Source of the DNA: Stomoxys calcitrans
Taxonomy: Eukaryota; Arthropoda; Insecta; Diptera; Muscidae
Direction of reading: 5' to 3'
Assembly: GCF_963082655.1 (NCBI RefSeq)
Contig: NC_081552.1
Coordinates: forward strand, 50,687,280 to 50,751,279
Length of the DNA stretch: 64,000 nucleotides
The stretch's first letter is position 1. Each line of letters opens with the position of its first letter. Below the pieces are notes generated by a model. It saw only the letters and a list, made by a program, of their open reading frames with translations. It did not search any database and had not been told where the DNA came from. A program made the position numbers and the translations under genes. This document shows, one piece after another, positions 10,262 to 20,813 of the stretch.

Positions 10262-10352
10262 TTGTTGTTGTACACTGAGGCGGCAGCTCTTGCCGATGAA
10301 GGAATCCATCGGGTCAATCCGGTACGTACAACCGGCTGCCATGGGATTGCCA
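10262..10352 (-). repeat. S3 short repeat
   Basis: Read on the minus strand it runs catggcagccggttgtacgt, a gattgacccgatgga segment, gcaagagctgccgcctcagt and gtacaacaacaac. The AAC tail is at the 10262 side, so the element is in minus orientation. Related copies are at 11983, 24628, 37993, 50449, 55072 and 55462. Confidence 0.7.
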
Positions 10353-10393
10353 TTTTAAGTATAATCATCTTGTTTGACCTATCTAAAAAGAGT

Positions 10394-10493
10394 TTGGGGG
10401 CCACCGTAGCTCAGAGGTTGTCATGTCGACCTTTGACGCTGAACTCAAATCCCGGCGAGAACATCAAACAATTTTTCAGCGGTGGTGTTGCCA
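10394..10493 (+). repeat. S1 SINE, 5' fragment with tRNA-like head
   Basis: ggccaccgtagctcagaggt provides a box A-like sequence and ctcaaatcccggcga a degenerate box B. It continues to tcagcggtggtgttgcca and then abuts the Jockey-like LINE end. The 3' half is missing. Confidence 0.75.
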
Positions 10494-12233
10494 TTGTTTT
10501 TGTAGCAGTTTGTTGTGTTCAATCTTTCGTCTGCTTGATTCTGTTGAGTGCCTAGATCCAGGAACTCTGCGACTAAGATGGGGTGCGTCCACAGGGTTTA
10601 CTGCATCTGCTACGGTGTCTGCATGAATGTTGTCTAGCCCCGCTTGATATGCCGCTTGATCTAGAGGTTCTCTCTTGTAGAGCTCAACCTTACGATCTAG
10701 CTTTTGTAGTTCTACCTCAAGGCTTCTGGGCGGTAGATATCTATCCACAAGATGATGATTTGGATGGTCTCTGCTATAACAGCCCAAAATGTATTGCTTG
10801 GATAGCATGTAGCTATGTCTACGCACTGGTAGGATCTTTGTCTCCTCGTGGTCCCCATGAGAACTGAGGAGACAGCCCGTCGCAATTCGAAGGGCGTCAT
10901 TTTGACCACTTCGTGTCAGAGCTGACGAGATCACACTGGTGCTGCATAACTTACCACAGACCGTCCAATTGCTTTGTACGTGGTCAACAAGATTTCTTTG
11001 TCCGCACCCCAAGTGCTGCCGACAAGTGACTTGCGGACCATGTTTTTACTTTATCGCAATTTGCTGTGGCTTGTGGAGAGAATGTGTAAGAGCTGTCAAA
11101 TGTGACGCCAAGTATTTTGAGACACTTGATGGTCGAAATCATTTCTCCATCGACCATCTCAGTCAGATTAGTATTCACCTCACGCGTATTTGTAGTGAAC
11201 AATGTGGCTGAAGATTTGGTGGCAAATATCTTCATATTTCTTGCAGCCAAATATGAGGCAAGTTCGTTGAGATAGACGTTGAAGCTATCGCAGATGCCAT
11301 CAATGGATCGGAGGCCTGAAGCCATAATCGTACAATCGTCCGCATATGATACGATCTCTACGACGTCTGGAGGGGGTGCAATGGAGGATAGGTAGAGGTC
11401 AAACAGTGCCGGAGATATCACCTCGCCTTGAAGATATCACCTCGCCTGTTTTACTCTACGGTGCTTCGACTTCGACTTTCAGGCCTGGCTGGAGGGGCGT
11501 GTTGGCGATGTCCTCAAATACAATAGTTTGGCATAACTAACAGTGTCGATTGCCTTCGATAGGTCCAGTGCCACGAGGACCGTCCTATCACATGGCCTGG
11601 GCTGATTGAAGCCACGGCAATTGTTGTGCTATGCAGTCTTCGAAATCCATGTTGCTGCTCGGCGAATGAAAATTCTCCTACGAGTCTCGGGAGAAGTACC
11701 TCAAGTGTCTTTGCTACTGGTTAGAGAAGGGAGATCGGTCTGTACGACTCCCCAAACTAGGGTCCTTTCCAGACTTCAGTAGCGGAATCACTTTGCCCAT
11801 TTTCCAGACATCGGGAACTATAAGAGTGTTCAAAGAAAGGTTGAGGAAAGTAGAAAGGTTCTCACCTCCAGGTAAATCTAGATTCTTCAGCTTCAAAGTA
11901 GAGATTCCGTCGGGGCCCAACGCCTTGGATGACTTAACGTCACGGATGACATTCGTTACTTGGCTCTCCTCTTTGCCCTCCTTCATCGGCAAGGGCTGCC
12001 GCCTAAGTGTACAACACACTGCTACAACAACAACAATAAATTGACGGATGAACAATCTGGCGCATCTCTTCGGATCAGTCACGGTTACGTCGCCAAAAGT
12101 GACTGAGGTCCTGTCATCCCGTCTACCGGGTTCGAGAGTGACTTAACTAACTAACGGACTTGTAGCGTGCGGAGAAGGCACTCCGGGTTGTGCCTCTTCC
12201 CTGACGAAAAAGGGCGAACACGTACTCTGAGGT
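10494..12233 (-). pseudogene. Jockey-like LINE, internally deleted copy
   Basis: Read downward from 12233: a 5' end segment (gtacgtgttcgccctttttc; matches 25385 onward), a jump to DPKRCARLF, then RT blocks DVKSSKALGPDGI, LNTLIVPDVWKMGKVIPLL, and after frameshifts [16 protein letters not shown] (catalytic YADD at 11335-11346) and SYMLSKQYILGCYSRDHPNHHL. It ends near 10494 with ctacaaaaac. The endonuclease domain is missing between about 12150 and 12165, and an S3 piece replaces part of the frame at 11983-12040. Stops and frameshifts make it non-autonomous. It is the same family as the copies at 25385, 48429 and 61690. Confidence 0.88.
11983..12040 (+). repeat. S3 fragment inside the LINE
   Basis: ttcatcggcaagggctgccg followed by tgtacaacacactgctacaa and an AAC tail. 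It replaces the LINE segment that in the related copy lies at about 49690-49830. Its 3' tail is the same as the 3' end of the host LINE family. Confidence 0.7.
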
Positions 12234-12470
12234 GGTGGTTATCCCCTCCTAGTGATGGAGTCACTTTTGAAGTATTAACCTTAGTTAATAAGCTGTATAA
12301 ACTTGCCGTACGGTGTCCCACTGCGACAAGTCTTTCGGGTTCGGCAACAAGAAGAGGTCCTTTATCATTGATCTTAACTTGTACCGCCAACTCATTAATA
12401 TAAAAGAAGTATTCACGCTGTTTCTAAATGAAATGTTTATGGCCAAATTTGCATACTGACGTTGGCATTC
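12228..12470 (+). repeat. S1 SINE, strongly diverged
   Basis: Similar in order to the S1 body (ggtggttatcccctcctagt, gtgtcccactgcgaca, tcctttatcattgatcttaa, ttatggccaaatttgcat). Divergence is much higher than in other copies, so it is an old insertion. Confidence 0.55.
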
Positions 12471-12712
12471 TTTAAAGAATATACGGGGAATTCTTTTTAT
12501 GGGCAATTTCGTTTGGTCAAAATTTCTTGGCTCTGAATCAAGTGCGACATCTGATTCAGAGCCTGTTTCCAATAATCCCTGCGGATTTGTTTCGAACGAA
12601 TCGAATATGAACATTTAAGTAGATTTTAGGCAAAACCTAATAGACAACACCTACAACACTATGTAGTTACAAGGCACAAGACGTGTAAGCAAAGAACAAC
12701 TAAAGAAAATAT

Positions 12713-12807
12713 TAAAAAAGGGTTAAAAAAAGGCTATTAGTCACAAAAAGGGTCAAGGTTTCAAAAAAGGGTCAAAATTACCCTTAAGGGTCACAATGGT
12801 AACGCTG
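12713..12807 (+). mobile_element. Right end of the split TIR element
   Basis: Copies of aaaagggtc followed by tcacaatggtaacgctg, the inverse of the end at 10161. See the left half for the reconstruction of events. Confidence 0.55.
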
Positions 12808-13120
12808 GGTGTAATGGAAATAGCACGCAAATGCACACTAAAGGCAAATATACCACAAAAGTAAATCATGCAAAAATGTCTCGATTTTTGGAACATATAT
12901 TTGGGAATGTCAGAAAATTTTAAAATTTCGGAATGGTTGGAAATTTAAAGATCAGGTATGATTATGTTTAAAATGAAGTCTGTCATTAGACTAAAATAGA
13001 CGTTTTCATCCATTGTGATGCTCCTACCGTTAAACTATCCAAAACTATCCCAACAACTTGCAAATTTTCACATACGCTAAATCAGACATAAAGAAATGAG
13101 AACCTAAAGTAGAATTACTT
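12808..13120. other. AT-rich, no gene recognised
   Basis: No domain, RNA gene or clear repeat could be identified here. Confidence 0.35.
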
Positions 13121-14205
13121 CTGACTGCCAATGCGGGACACACAAACAGCAGATGTTCCATAGTATTTTATTCTTCGACGTTCTCACAGCTTCTGCAGAG
13201 GTCGTTACTTGGAACCTTCAGTCTTTCAGCATATTTACCAATCAGACAGTGGCCTGTCATGACGGACACAATGATTGAGACGTCTGTTCAAGCAAGCGAT
13301 AGCAAACGGTAGACCTTTGGATTGAGCCACATAATTTTGGATGTGATCATCTGTCATTCATTGCATACTCGCTAGAAGTCTACCCAGATATTCCAGTTCA
13401 CCTGGAATGTTTAAGGTTTTTCAAAGTCTCGTAAGCTCGTCTGCTTTGCAATTCCCTGGGATATATTTGTGGCCTGGCACCCAGACCTGGTGAAGTTTGA
13501 ACTGTGCAGCCATCTCGTTCGAGATCTACTCAGGACCTACTACAGGCGAGGGCGGTTTTTGAATTCAGACATAAGTTCCCCACAAATTAAATGGCTGCCT
13601 GGCTGTGTGAGAGGATATTTAAGTCAATTGCCGTTATACCATATCTAATCCATTCCACCACTTCTTTAACTGCAAGGATGTCCGCTTGACACACACTAAA
13701 GTGGACGGGTAACCCTCTCAATATGATCAGTACTAGAACTTCAATTCGTCAATTTTGGAAACAGCCATATAGTGTAACTATATATGGTATGTACCCAGTG
13801 CATGACACGGGGTTTAAATTCCATTGGCAAGGCTATCTTGCAGGTATATAGGGCAAAAGTTTCCGCTCTTGCGCTTTCCAAAATGTTTGATTTCAGTTCA
13901 ATTTCCAGCATTCAGTTATTTTGCACTTTCAGTAAATGCAACACCCATGGAGACAGCTGCAAGTGTGGGTAACTTATATCTCCTGCTGAAGTGAGCTACA
14001 TTTGTACTAGAAGAATTTACGCTTTCGGTAGCCCATTTTTCTGTCGCTTCCTGAAGTATATATCTAAGAATGCTGGAAACTTTCCACTAACCGCCACATC
14101 ATCAGCATACGCGATGACTTTTACTCCCTTTTTTTCCAGAGACAATAATATATTGTTAATGGCCATATTCCAAAGTAGAGGACACAGTTGAGGTGTCTCT
14201 TGCTG
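13121..14205 (-). pseudogene. RNase H-bearing LINE, 3' fragment
   Basis: Read downward from 14205: LCPLLWNMAINNILLSLEKK, then KVIAYADDVAVSGKFPAF (catalytic YADD near 14100), and after decay a C-terminal MTGHCLIGKYAERLKVPSND followed by a Cys-rich end near 13200-13260. The same blocks appear in better order in the LINE at 46070-48425, so both belong to one family. Frameshifts are frequent. The right edge is cut by an S1 half. Confidence 0.8.
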
Positions 14206-14345
14206 TTCGGACTCGGCTATAAAAAGAAGGCTCCTTATCATTGAGCTTAAAATTGAATCGGACAGCACTAATTGATATATGAAAAGTTTGCCCGTTCCTT
14301 AATGGAATGTTCATTGGTAAATTTGCATCGCAGACCCTAACACAG
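14206..14345 (+). repeat. S1 SINE, 3'-half fragment
   Basis: gctgttcggactcggctata, cttatcattgagcttaaaat and ccgttccttaatggaatgtt match the S1 3' half. It directly abuts the LINE fragment on its left. Confidence 0.75.
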
Positions 14346-14639
14346 CTCATTTTGCCAAATATCAGCGAAATCGGTTAATAATTGCTGTTTTTATTGGTCC
14401 AATAATTCAAATCGTGAGATCGGTATATATCGCAGCTACAGTGGCACAGATATGTCACATACCTTTTCATAAATAGCAGTTACGTAAACTGTCAGTAATG
14501 TAGTTAGGACAAGATTTTACCCTAAAAATTTAACTAATCATAATTCTGAGAGCCATGTTAAGCAATTTTAGCAACATTTGGCAGAAAACCTTTTTCACGG
14601 AATTTTTTTTTTTTTTTTTGTAAAACGTTTTTTTGTAAA
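14346..14639. repeat. Short H1 fragment and AT-rich DNA
   Basis: aatatcagcgaaatcggtta and gagatcggtatatatcgcag (about 14355-14440) match internal H1 units. The rest, including a poly-T run near 14605-14621, is not assigned. Confidence 0.45.
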
Positions 14640-14720
14640 CGTAAAAGCACATAGTTTGAAACTCAAATTTCCAGCCTGTGTAATACTCGCAGTTATCCCG
14701 CGTCGGCGGTGGATATAATA
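14640..14720 (-). repeat. S2, 5'-end fragment
   Basis: Read on the minus strand, gacgcgggataactgcgagt and attacacaggctggaaattt match the start of S2 at 28935-28980. Only the head is kept. Confidence 0.6.
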
Positions 14721-14876
14721 ATCGTGCGATTTTTTAAAATTTGTTTCCAAACTGTTTTGAAAACGCTGGAAATTGTTTTTAAATTTTGTTTTAATTCCTG
14801 TTAAAAAATTAGACAAGAGTCTTGACCAGAAATTGAACTGAAGAAGAAACGTTGAGGAGAGATTCGCACGGCGGGG

Positions 14877-15260
14877 AGATTTGAACTCGATAGGTAGGTG
14901 TTGGCGAATTAGGCCAAGTACGGCCCGCTGGATGTACACTGCTATGGTTCGGCCGATCCTCACTTATGGGTGCCTTGACCTTGGATTGTTGGTGGGAGAC
15001 CTGACCGGCCACTGCGATGTAATGTCGTTAACATGGCGATGGGCTCGGGTCTATGGGCATGAGGAGGAATTGACGACGTTCGAGCATCTGATGTGCCGTG
15101 ATAGCTGGGAGAAGGCGTAGGATTATAGGTAACAACCTCTTTCTCCCTGAGCTCTCTCAAGTCGTTTGACCCCACCGAGTCATTCTGGACTTTTGTGACG
15201 GCCTGGGATGACTGATGGGGCCCATCAAAAAAGTGTTACCGACTAACACTTATTTTTGGT
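14877..15260 (+). pseudogene. LINE 3' fragment, internally deleted
   Basis: 14881-15120 encodes RPSTARWMYTAMVRPILTYG, a post-RT block of LINEs, and then GLLVGDLTGHCDVM, the start of the Cys/His-rich C-terminal region. TTFEHLMC and a later GWLMGP-like end follow in other frames. The RNase H or linker portion between the blocks is missing. Family resembles the RNase H-bearing LINE at 46070, but I cannot assign a clade securely. Confidence 0.7.
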
Positions 15261-15984
15261 TATCTTTAGGGCGAACACAATGGAAAAAATGAATTTATTA
15301 GGACATCACATTGATAGAAGTGTTTTTTTTACAATAGAATGGACTCTTGGTCTCAAATTTTAGTATCAGATTCGGTCTCTACTTGCAAATTCTTTTTTAG
15401 TGTCAAATTATCTTGATCAGAGGCTTATTTTGCATGAGACCGTCTACAAAAATCTTGCTCGCTTTAGAAGGCTAATTCAAGTCCCATATTATCCCCATCG
15501 ATGTGCATGGATCATTGGTTGTTGTTTTTTTTTTTTTTTGACGGGTAAAGCTTGCCGCAAATATTATCCCTAATTAGAGGATTTCCGCCACAAACTACAT
15601 TTAAGACAATAACATTTTTTAGTTCTCATGGTAGATATGAATAAAATTATTTCCTTTGAAACATGGTATTATTTCCTTGGAAACATAAATATAAGGCGCA
15701 TTATACATGATATATATTTGATACATGGGGTAAACAATTATGGTTAAACGTAGTAGTTTTTGGAATGTATACGAAATTAAAAATTTAATTTGTTTATGTT
15801 AAAAGCGAACTTGGATTAAACCCTTTGCTGTAAAGCAAAGAGTTTAAAATGCCGTGCTAGGTATGTTGCAAATGAAAAAAACAAAAACATTTATTCTTAT
15901 TTAAAAAATAAATAGGAATAAAAACAAAACAAAAATTAAAATAAAATTAACAAAATTAAAATAAAATTAACAAAACTAACAAAA
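15261..15984. other. AT-rich DNA, no gene recognised
   Basis: Contains a poly-T run (15522-15540) and repeated aaaattaaaataaaattaac near 15935-15975. It lies 3' of the exon at 16197-16773, so it is probably intron of that gene. Confidence 0.4.
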
Positions 15985-16075
15985 AAAACTTTACTTGGGT
16001 TTGAACCCCTAATCTTTGTCTTGCTAAACGATAACACTAGCCTTCCAACCACCGAAGGCATATCACTCAGCGCAA
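15985..16075 (-). repeat. Possible tRNA-like SINE fragment
   Basis: On the minus strand, aggggttcaaacccaagtaa contains a good box B (ggttcaaaccc), preceded by a ggttggaaggctagtg segment. No cloverleaf can be drawn with confidence, so it is not a tRNA gene; a tRNA-derived SINE head is likelier. Confidence 0.35.
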
Positions 16076-16196
16076 CCTAATGTTGAATATACCAAAATGG
16101 ATTTATTGCGCAACCAGCAAAAAACACAAAAATAGGAAATGTGTTGTAAACCAGCGAATGGTGGAAATATTTTTAAAACACAGCATAAATATTTAC

Positions 16197-16773
16197 CTGC
16201 GACAGCTAGTGACGGTTTCGAAGTTGGTGGCGGTGGTACGATGGGTAATTTACGACTGGATGATGTCGAAGCTGCAGCTGAGTTCGGCGTTGGTTTTGGC
16301 TTTGTAACTGAAGTTGGAGTTTGTGTTCTTATTGAGGATGGACTAAAAGTTGTAAGAGGTTTGGAGACTTCCGAAGCAACACTCACTGTTGGGAGCTTAT
16401 TTAATTTTGTGTTTTGTTGCTTCTGCTTGCTCAACGCTTCAGCAATTTTCCGATCCAAGCCAGACTGCTGTAATTTTCGCACATCTATTGGTCTAATTGT
16501 GCGAATTAAACGTTTGCTCCCTGCACCTTCTAAAGATTTTTTCGTTTGATCGGTTTTTACTACAATCGCTCCCGCCGTCATAGTGGCTTCAATGCTTTGG
16601 CTCTTAGGTGTTTTAATAGCTGCAACATTTTTATTGTTGTTATTGCCAGCAGAGGCATTTGCATGCGTTTTATCTGAAACACTGGCACTCGATGGGGTGG
16701 AACTCTGTGTTCCACCCGAAGTTGCCAACCCAATGGAACCATTATTATTGAAATTCTCTTGTGATGAATTCAT
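16197..16773 (-). CDS. First coding exon of an unidentified Ser/Asn/Thr-rich host protein
   Basis: Read downward from the ATG at 16773-16771 (MNSSQENFNNNGS), the frame stays open for 192 codons plus one base. It then meets a consensus splice donor (gcag, then gtaaatattt) at 16197/16196; the frame beyond is intron. Composition is low-complexity: Ser, Asn, Thr and Ala over residues 1-60, a basic block around residues 85-120 (SKRLIRTIRPIDVRKLQQSG and KIAEALSKQKQQ), a Ser/Thr/Pro stretch, then PIVPPPPTSKPS near the donor. There is no signal peptide or membrane segment. Such N-termini are common in nuclear regulatory proteins. I do not recognise the family. No further exons were found leftward, so the next intron probably exceeds 16 kb or leaves the window. 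The gene is divergent from flower. Confidence 0.7.
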
Positions 16774-17640
16774 TTTTAGATTTAAATATTTTTTTTTTCG
16801 ATATTTTGATGAAAGAAATTCACATATTTAGCACTTTTTTATTATTTTCGCAATGCCACTGAGACTTTATTTCACATTTTCTTTCATTCCATCATCATTC
16901 TTGACTAGCAGACGAACAACTTATACGATGACGACGTCATTAGACGCGTGCTTTTTTCTGCTGAATTGAGTTACTTAATTATCAACTTTTTGCATAGATT
17001 TTCACGGAGTTTTTTACATTTATCTGGAGTAAACACTTTATAAAACAAATTCCCTATGAATCTCTGATAACTTCTCACTAATTTACATCAAGAACATGTG
17101 GTGACACCAAGGATTCATGGAAAAGTTTGCGACCTTTTCTTTTTGTTTAAGAATGACGGCAACAATTCAATCACAATAGAACGATTTGACATATATTGAC
17201 AACTGCAATTGTCAAATTACTGAGGTACGTATAGGCTGGTACTACGTTTTTCTTTTGGGGAAAAATTTCCCTGAACCGTTCTTTCGGTGGTTTGCAAGGT
17301 TACCACATTTGATTATTTCTTTGACAAAAATGTTCCCATTTACATATAAAAATTAATTTGACAACAACCAATTTATCAGCTGCTTACGCACATGTTTACA
17401 CACATATGTGAGTGTGTGGACCGTACCAAATTCATATATATTGTTTCAATTTCAACCAAAACCCACCCTTTCTAAATTAATAAATAATGAAACACAAAAC
17501 TATTGTATATAAAAAGAAACGAAATCAGCTTTTATTTGTAAAAGTAATTAGATTTTGTAGCATTTTCGTTGGTTGGTCGTTATTGTACGCCCAGATTTAT
17601 TGCAATAGCTTGTTATGAAGGAAATTTTTTTATTTATTTT
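16774..17640 (-). promoter_or_regulatory. 5' flank and probable 5' UTR of the minus-strand gene
   Basis: No coding frame. This is unique-looking sequence between the ATG at 16773 and the transposon at 17648, so it must hold the 5' UTR and promoter unless an upstream exon exists. tgacgacgtca at 16929-16939 is a palindromic CRE-like site. No TATA box can be chosen with confidence. Confidence 0.4.
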
Positions 17641-17647
17641 AGAAGTA

Positions 17648-18254
17648 AAGGGTGATTTTTTTGAGGTTAGGATTTTCATGCATTAGTATTTGACAGATCA
17701 CGTGGGATTTCAGACATGGTGTCAAAGAGAAAGATGCTCAGTATGCTTTGACATTTCATCATGAATAGACTTACTAACGAGCAACGCTTGCAAATCATTG
17801 AATTTTATTACCAAAATCAGTGTTCGGTTCGAAATGTGTTCAAATTTTGACAAATTTTGTTCAGCGATGAGGCTCATTTCTGGTTGAATGGCTACGTAAA
17901 TAAGCAAAATTGCCGCATTTGGAGTGAAGAGCAACCAGAAGCCGTTCAAGAACTGCCCATGCATCCCGAAAAATGCACTGTTTGGTGTGGTTTGTACGCT
18001 GGTGGAATCATTGGACCGTATTTTTTCAAAGATGCTGTTGGACGCAACGTTACGGTGAATGAACACATTTCGAACCGAACACTGATTTTGGTAATAAAAT
18101 TCAATGATTTGCAAGCGTTGCTCGTTAGTAAGTCTATTCATGATGCAATGTCAAAGCATACTGAGCATCTTTCTCTTTGACACCATGTCTGATATCCCAC
18201 GTGATCTGTCAAATACTAATGCATGAAAATCCTAACCTCAAAAAAATCACCCTT
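17648..18254. mobile_element. Palindromic fold-back derivative of a DD41D mariner-like element
   Basis: 607 bp flanked by TA (17646-17647 and 18255-18256). The arms 17648-17841 and 18061-18254 are 194 bp each and differ at only two positions when inverted. Ends are aagggtgattttttt. Each arm carries the transposase start ([20 protein letters not shown]), so it can be read from either strand. The middle keeps [39 protein letters not shown] and [20 protein letters not shown] in plus orientation. The remaining transposase, including the second and third catalytic residues, is replaced by the inverted copy of the 5' end. It is related to the ordinary copies at 33049 and 36199. Confidence 0.92.
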
Positions 18255-18547
18255 TATATTTATTTATTTTTTTATATTTATATACAAAAAATTTCTTATT
18301 TATGAATCCACAAATATTATTTTTTCCACCCCTAGTAAGTACATGTGAGCAATATCACTAACACTAACAAACACTTTGGCGCCTTGAAATGTAAATTTCT
18401 CCTAGATGAAAAAACAAGTTATGGCGAAACGAACACTTATATATTTGTAGCTCATTTTTTTATAAAGAATTTACCGCGAAAACCGAATATAGTACCAACG
18501 TTAGCGTAATAATACCAAGGAATAAGCGTAATCGACTGTTCACATTT

Positions 18548-18606
18548 TTATACCCTATATCACCACTGTGGTACAGTGATTATAAATTTGGGCATTTGTT
18601 TGCAAT
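18548..18606 (+). repeat. H2 repeat, 5'-end fragment
   Basis: tataccctatatcaccactg followed by tgtttgcaatgct matches the left end of the H2 copy at 6410. It stops where the M1 element begins. Confidence 0.55.
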
Positions 18607-18610
18607 GCTA

Positions 18611-19045
18611 AAGGCGCTATTACACGACATGTAGATGTCTCATAACATGTCACTTTTTGTATTCACATGTAAATGAAAATGTTTGTCAAAATTTACATAC
18701 GACTCATCATTTTTGCTATTACACCTGTATGTTATTTTCGTATGATATAACCTAAAGCTGATTTTGTATACGTAATAATTGTTAAAATTGTGAGAAAGCT
18801 AGTTAAATCATAAATTTGTGAAAACAATTTAATTTGGGCTTGCTTTCATTCGACTGACAACAAAAACAGCTGATTTCTTTATGTTTTTGTCAGAAGGAAT
18901 AAAGCACGCTCTATCGAAAAAATTACATGTGCTAATTTCAAAAGTGGTTTTCATATGTTTCATTTGTGTCACACGACATATACAACTCTACATGTGCTAA
19001 ATTTGACATGTAATAAGACATCTACATGCCGTGTAATAGAGCCTC
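18611..19045. mobile_element. M1 MITE-like element, copy A
   Basis: About 435 bp with imperfect terminal repeats of about 45 bp: ggcgctattacacgacatgt at the left, and ggctctattacacggcatgt when the right end is inverted. No coding frame. The core aacaaaaacagctgatttct and gtttttgtcagaaggaata recurs in copy B at 21113. The target duplication could not be fixed. Confidence 0.75.
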
Positions 19046-19404
19046 AAGGGTTTTCTATTCCGCTTTCGGAATAGTCGCGGAAATCTTAAATTGTTCCGCG
19101 AGCGGAATTTGACAGTTGTTTTGTTTTTATTTTAATATCAAAAGACGTTTTTGATCTGCACTTATGGTTTTATTTTTTTTTTTGCAAATAATTTATTATT
19201 TTTTGTATTAAAAACGAACAGTTGAAACCAATAAAACATAAATGATGCCGACAATGGTGTCACCACTAAAATTTATCTTTGCCTTTTTCCTCACTATAAA
19301 CACAATTTTCACCTATTTTCCTCCAGTGTTTCGCCGACGTTTTTTTATATGGACAGCATTCCGCATAAAAAGCTGAACAAAATACTCAGCATAAGAAGAA
19401 GAGG
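19046..19404. other. AT-rich DNA, no gene recognised
   Basis: cggaatagtcgcggaa and ttccgcgagcggaatt at 19075-19110 make a local inverted motif. Nothing else could be assigned. Confidence 0.35.
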
Positions 19405-19656
19405 TAAATTTTTGATTTAAAAAAAAATCGGTTCAGATTTAGATATAGCTCCCATATACAGTCGAATTTCTGTATTACGAACTTCACTATAACGAATTGT
19501 TCTCTATAACGAATAAAAATTGAAAACACAATCTTTTTCAACAATTTGCACCACTCTTCTCTATAACGAATACTTCTCTGTAACGAATTGTTTTGTTTGT
19601 TTAACACAGCTTGAAATTCTCACACAATTCTCTACAACGAAATTTTTCGCAGACTG
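19405..19656 (+). mobile_element. H2 fragment with a pogo-like MITE inserted at TA
   Basis: 19425-19458 (aaatcggttcagatttagat, atagctcccata) is H2 sequence. At the TA of 19457-19458 begins cagtcgaatttctgtattac, and gcagactg near 19656 may be its inverse end. Inside, tctctataacgaat occurs about four times (19499, 19558, 19572, 19630). The cagtcgaa start resembles pogo/Tigger ends; the right boundary is uncertain. Confidence 0.45.
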
Positions 19657-20107
19657 TTTTTTTATTGAAGTTCACACAAGAAAAAGTTGGAACAAAACGA
19701 AATTCATTCAATTCACGCACCTGCAGACAGCCACAAAATAAAAGTTGTTGTAAAATACCTTTGCATTGACTACGATGCCTAGTTTCTCGTCATGGCTGAA
19801 TTATTTTAAAGCGTTGTCTCATATGTACAACAACATAAAAACCATATGGTGAAGTCTCCATCTTGCTATCAAGCTCATCGACATTTTGACAACACAAACA
19901 AAGAAATGTGCCTGCGTGGGTGAACGTGTGCAGAGAGTGTGCGTACGTGAGCATACAATATGCGAGAATGAATATAACAACAAAGAGAATGCAAACAAAA
20001 ATATAACATCTTAATACCGTCAAATCTGGCCGGTTGTTAACAGTAGTTTGCGTGATACCACCTTTTTAAATCTGCCTTGGTTTCTCGTATATACCAGAAC
20101 CAAAATA

Positions 20108-20258
20108 TATTAACCCAGGTAGTGTACAGCAAACAGCTGAGTACAATTTTTTCTCACGAAATGCACTATCCATCAACGAGATTTGGTTGTGTGTGCGTTA
20201 TAATTAAGAGCCATAACTCACAACCGACAAAAAATGGCGCGAACTAGTAACATACTGT
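20108..20258 (-). repeat. M2-related fragment in the spacer
   Basis: gtagtgtacagcaaacagct, actatccatcaacgagattt and gacaaaaaatggcgcgaact match the inverse of 26400-26545 inside the M2 element. The terminal repeats are missing. Confidence 0.65.
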
Positions 20259-20639
20259 TACAATTGGGTTTATTAGTTTAAAGGTCCCTTTAGTTTAATT
20301 TCCCGTATTTTAAAATGCAATTTGTAACCGTTTTCTTATTACGTCATCACACATTGTTTCTAGAATTTCTTTATTGTTCTTTGTTGTTATTCTCTTATTC
20401 GTAATAATGTCTGTTGTATTGCTTTCGTTTGGCTCCACGCCATGCTTATTCCTTGTTCTGCACTCAAGGAAGTGGAAAACCATCTCAGGCGATATCATTT
20501 TTTAGTCTTATTATGTCTCGGTACGTGATAAAACGTGTCACCTGGCGATATATTCCAACGAAAAACTAAAAAGGGACTACAAAAAGTTTAAAATTCAATT
20601 AGTGCGTAATTAGAAAAAAATAGTAAATTATTTTTTCAA

Positions 20640-20813
20640 AATTTTTCGGTTGTTAGGGCGAAGATCACTTATATCTGTATTTCTAATCTCTTTATTTATT
20701 CTCCTGTCGATCTTAAAGATCGAAGATTGTTTTCAATGATTTAACACGACTGGAATTTGAACAATCAACCTCCCGATTGCGAGGCGTATGCTCACCCTCT
20801 GTGCTACACGCCT
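20640..20813 (-). repeat. S4 tRNA-like SINE
   Basis: On the minus strand, aaggcgtgtagcacagaggg provides box A and gattgttcaaattccagtcg box B, at tRNA-like spacing, with a gcctcgcaatcgggaggttg segment between them. An unrelated body follows (cttcgatctttaagatcgac, gtgatcttcgccctaacaac). It is a different family from S1. The cloverleaf is degenerate, so it is not a functional tRNA. Confidence 0.6.

Noticed and set aside
10583..11211. Plus-strand frames of 90-94 codons opposite the LINE
   Set aside because: They are antisense shadows of the Jockey-like RT on the minus strand, where the conserved motifs lie.
16080..16831. Plus-strand frames over 16139-16549 and 16583-16831
   Set aside because: Antisense of the Ser/Asn-rich exon. 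The minus strand has the ATG, the compositional pattern and a consensus splice donor.
17722..18141. 139-codon minus-strand frame starting MNRLTNEQ
   Set aside because: It is the inverted arm of the fold-back element read through the antisense of the transposase core. Not a separate gene.
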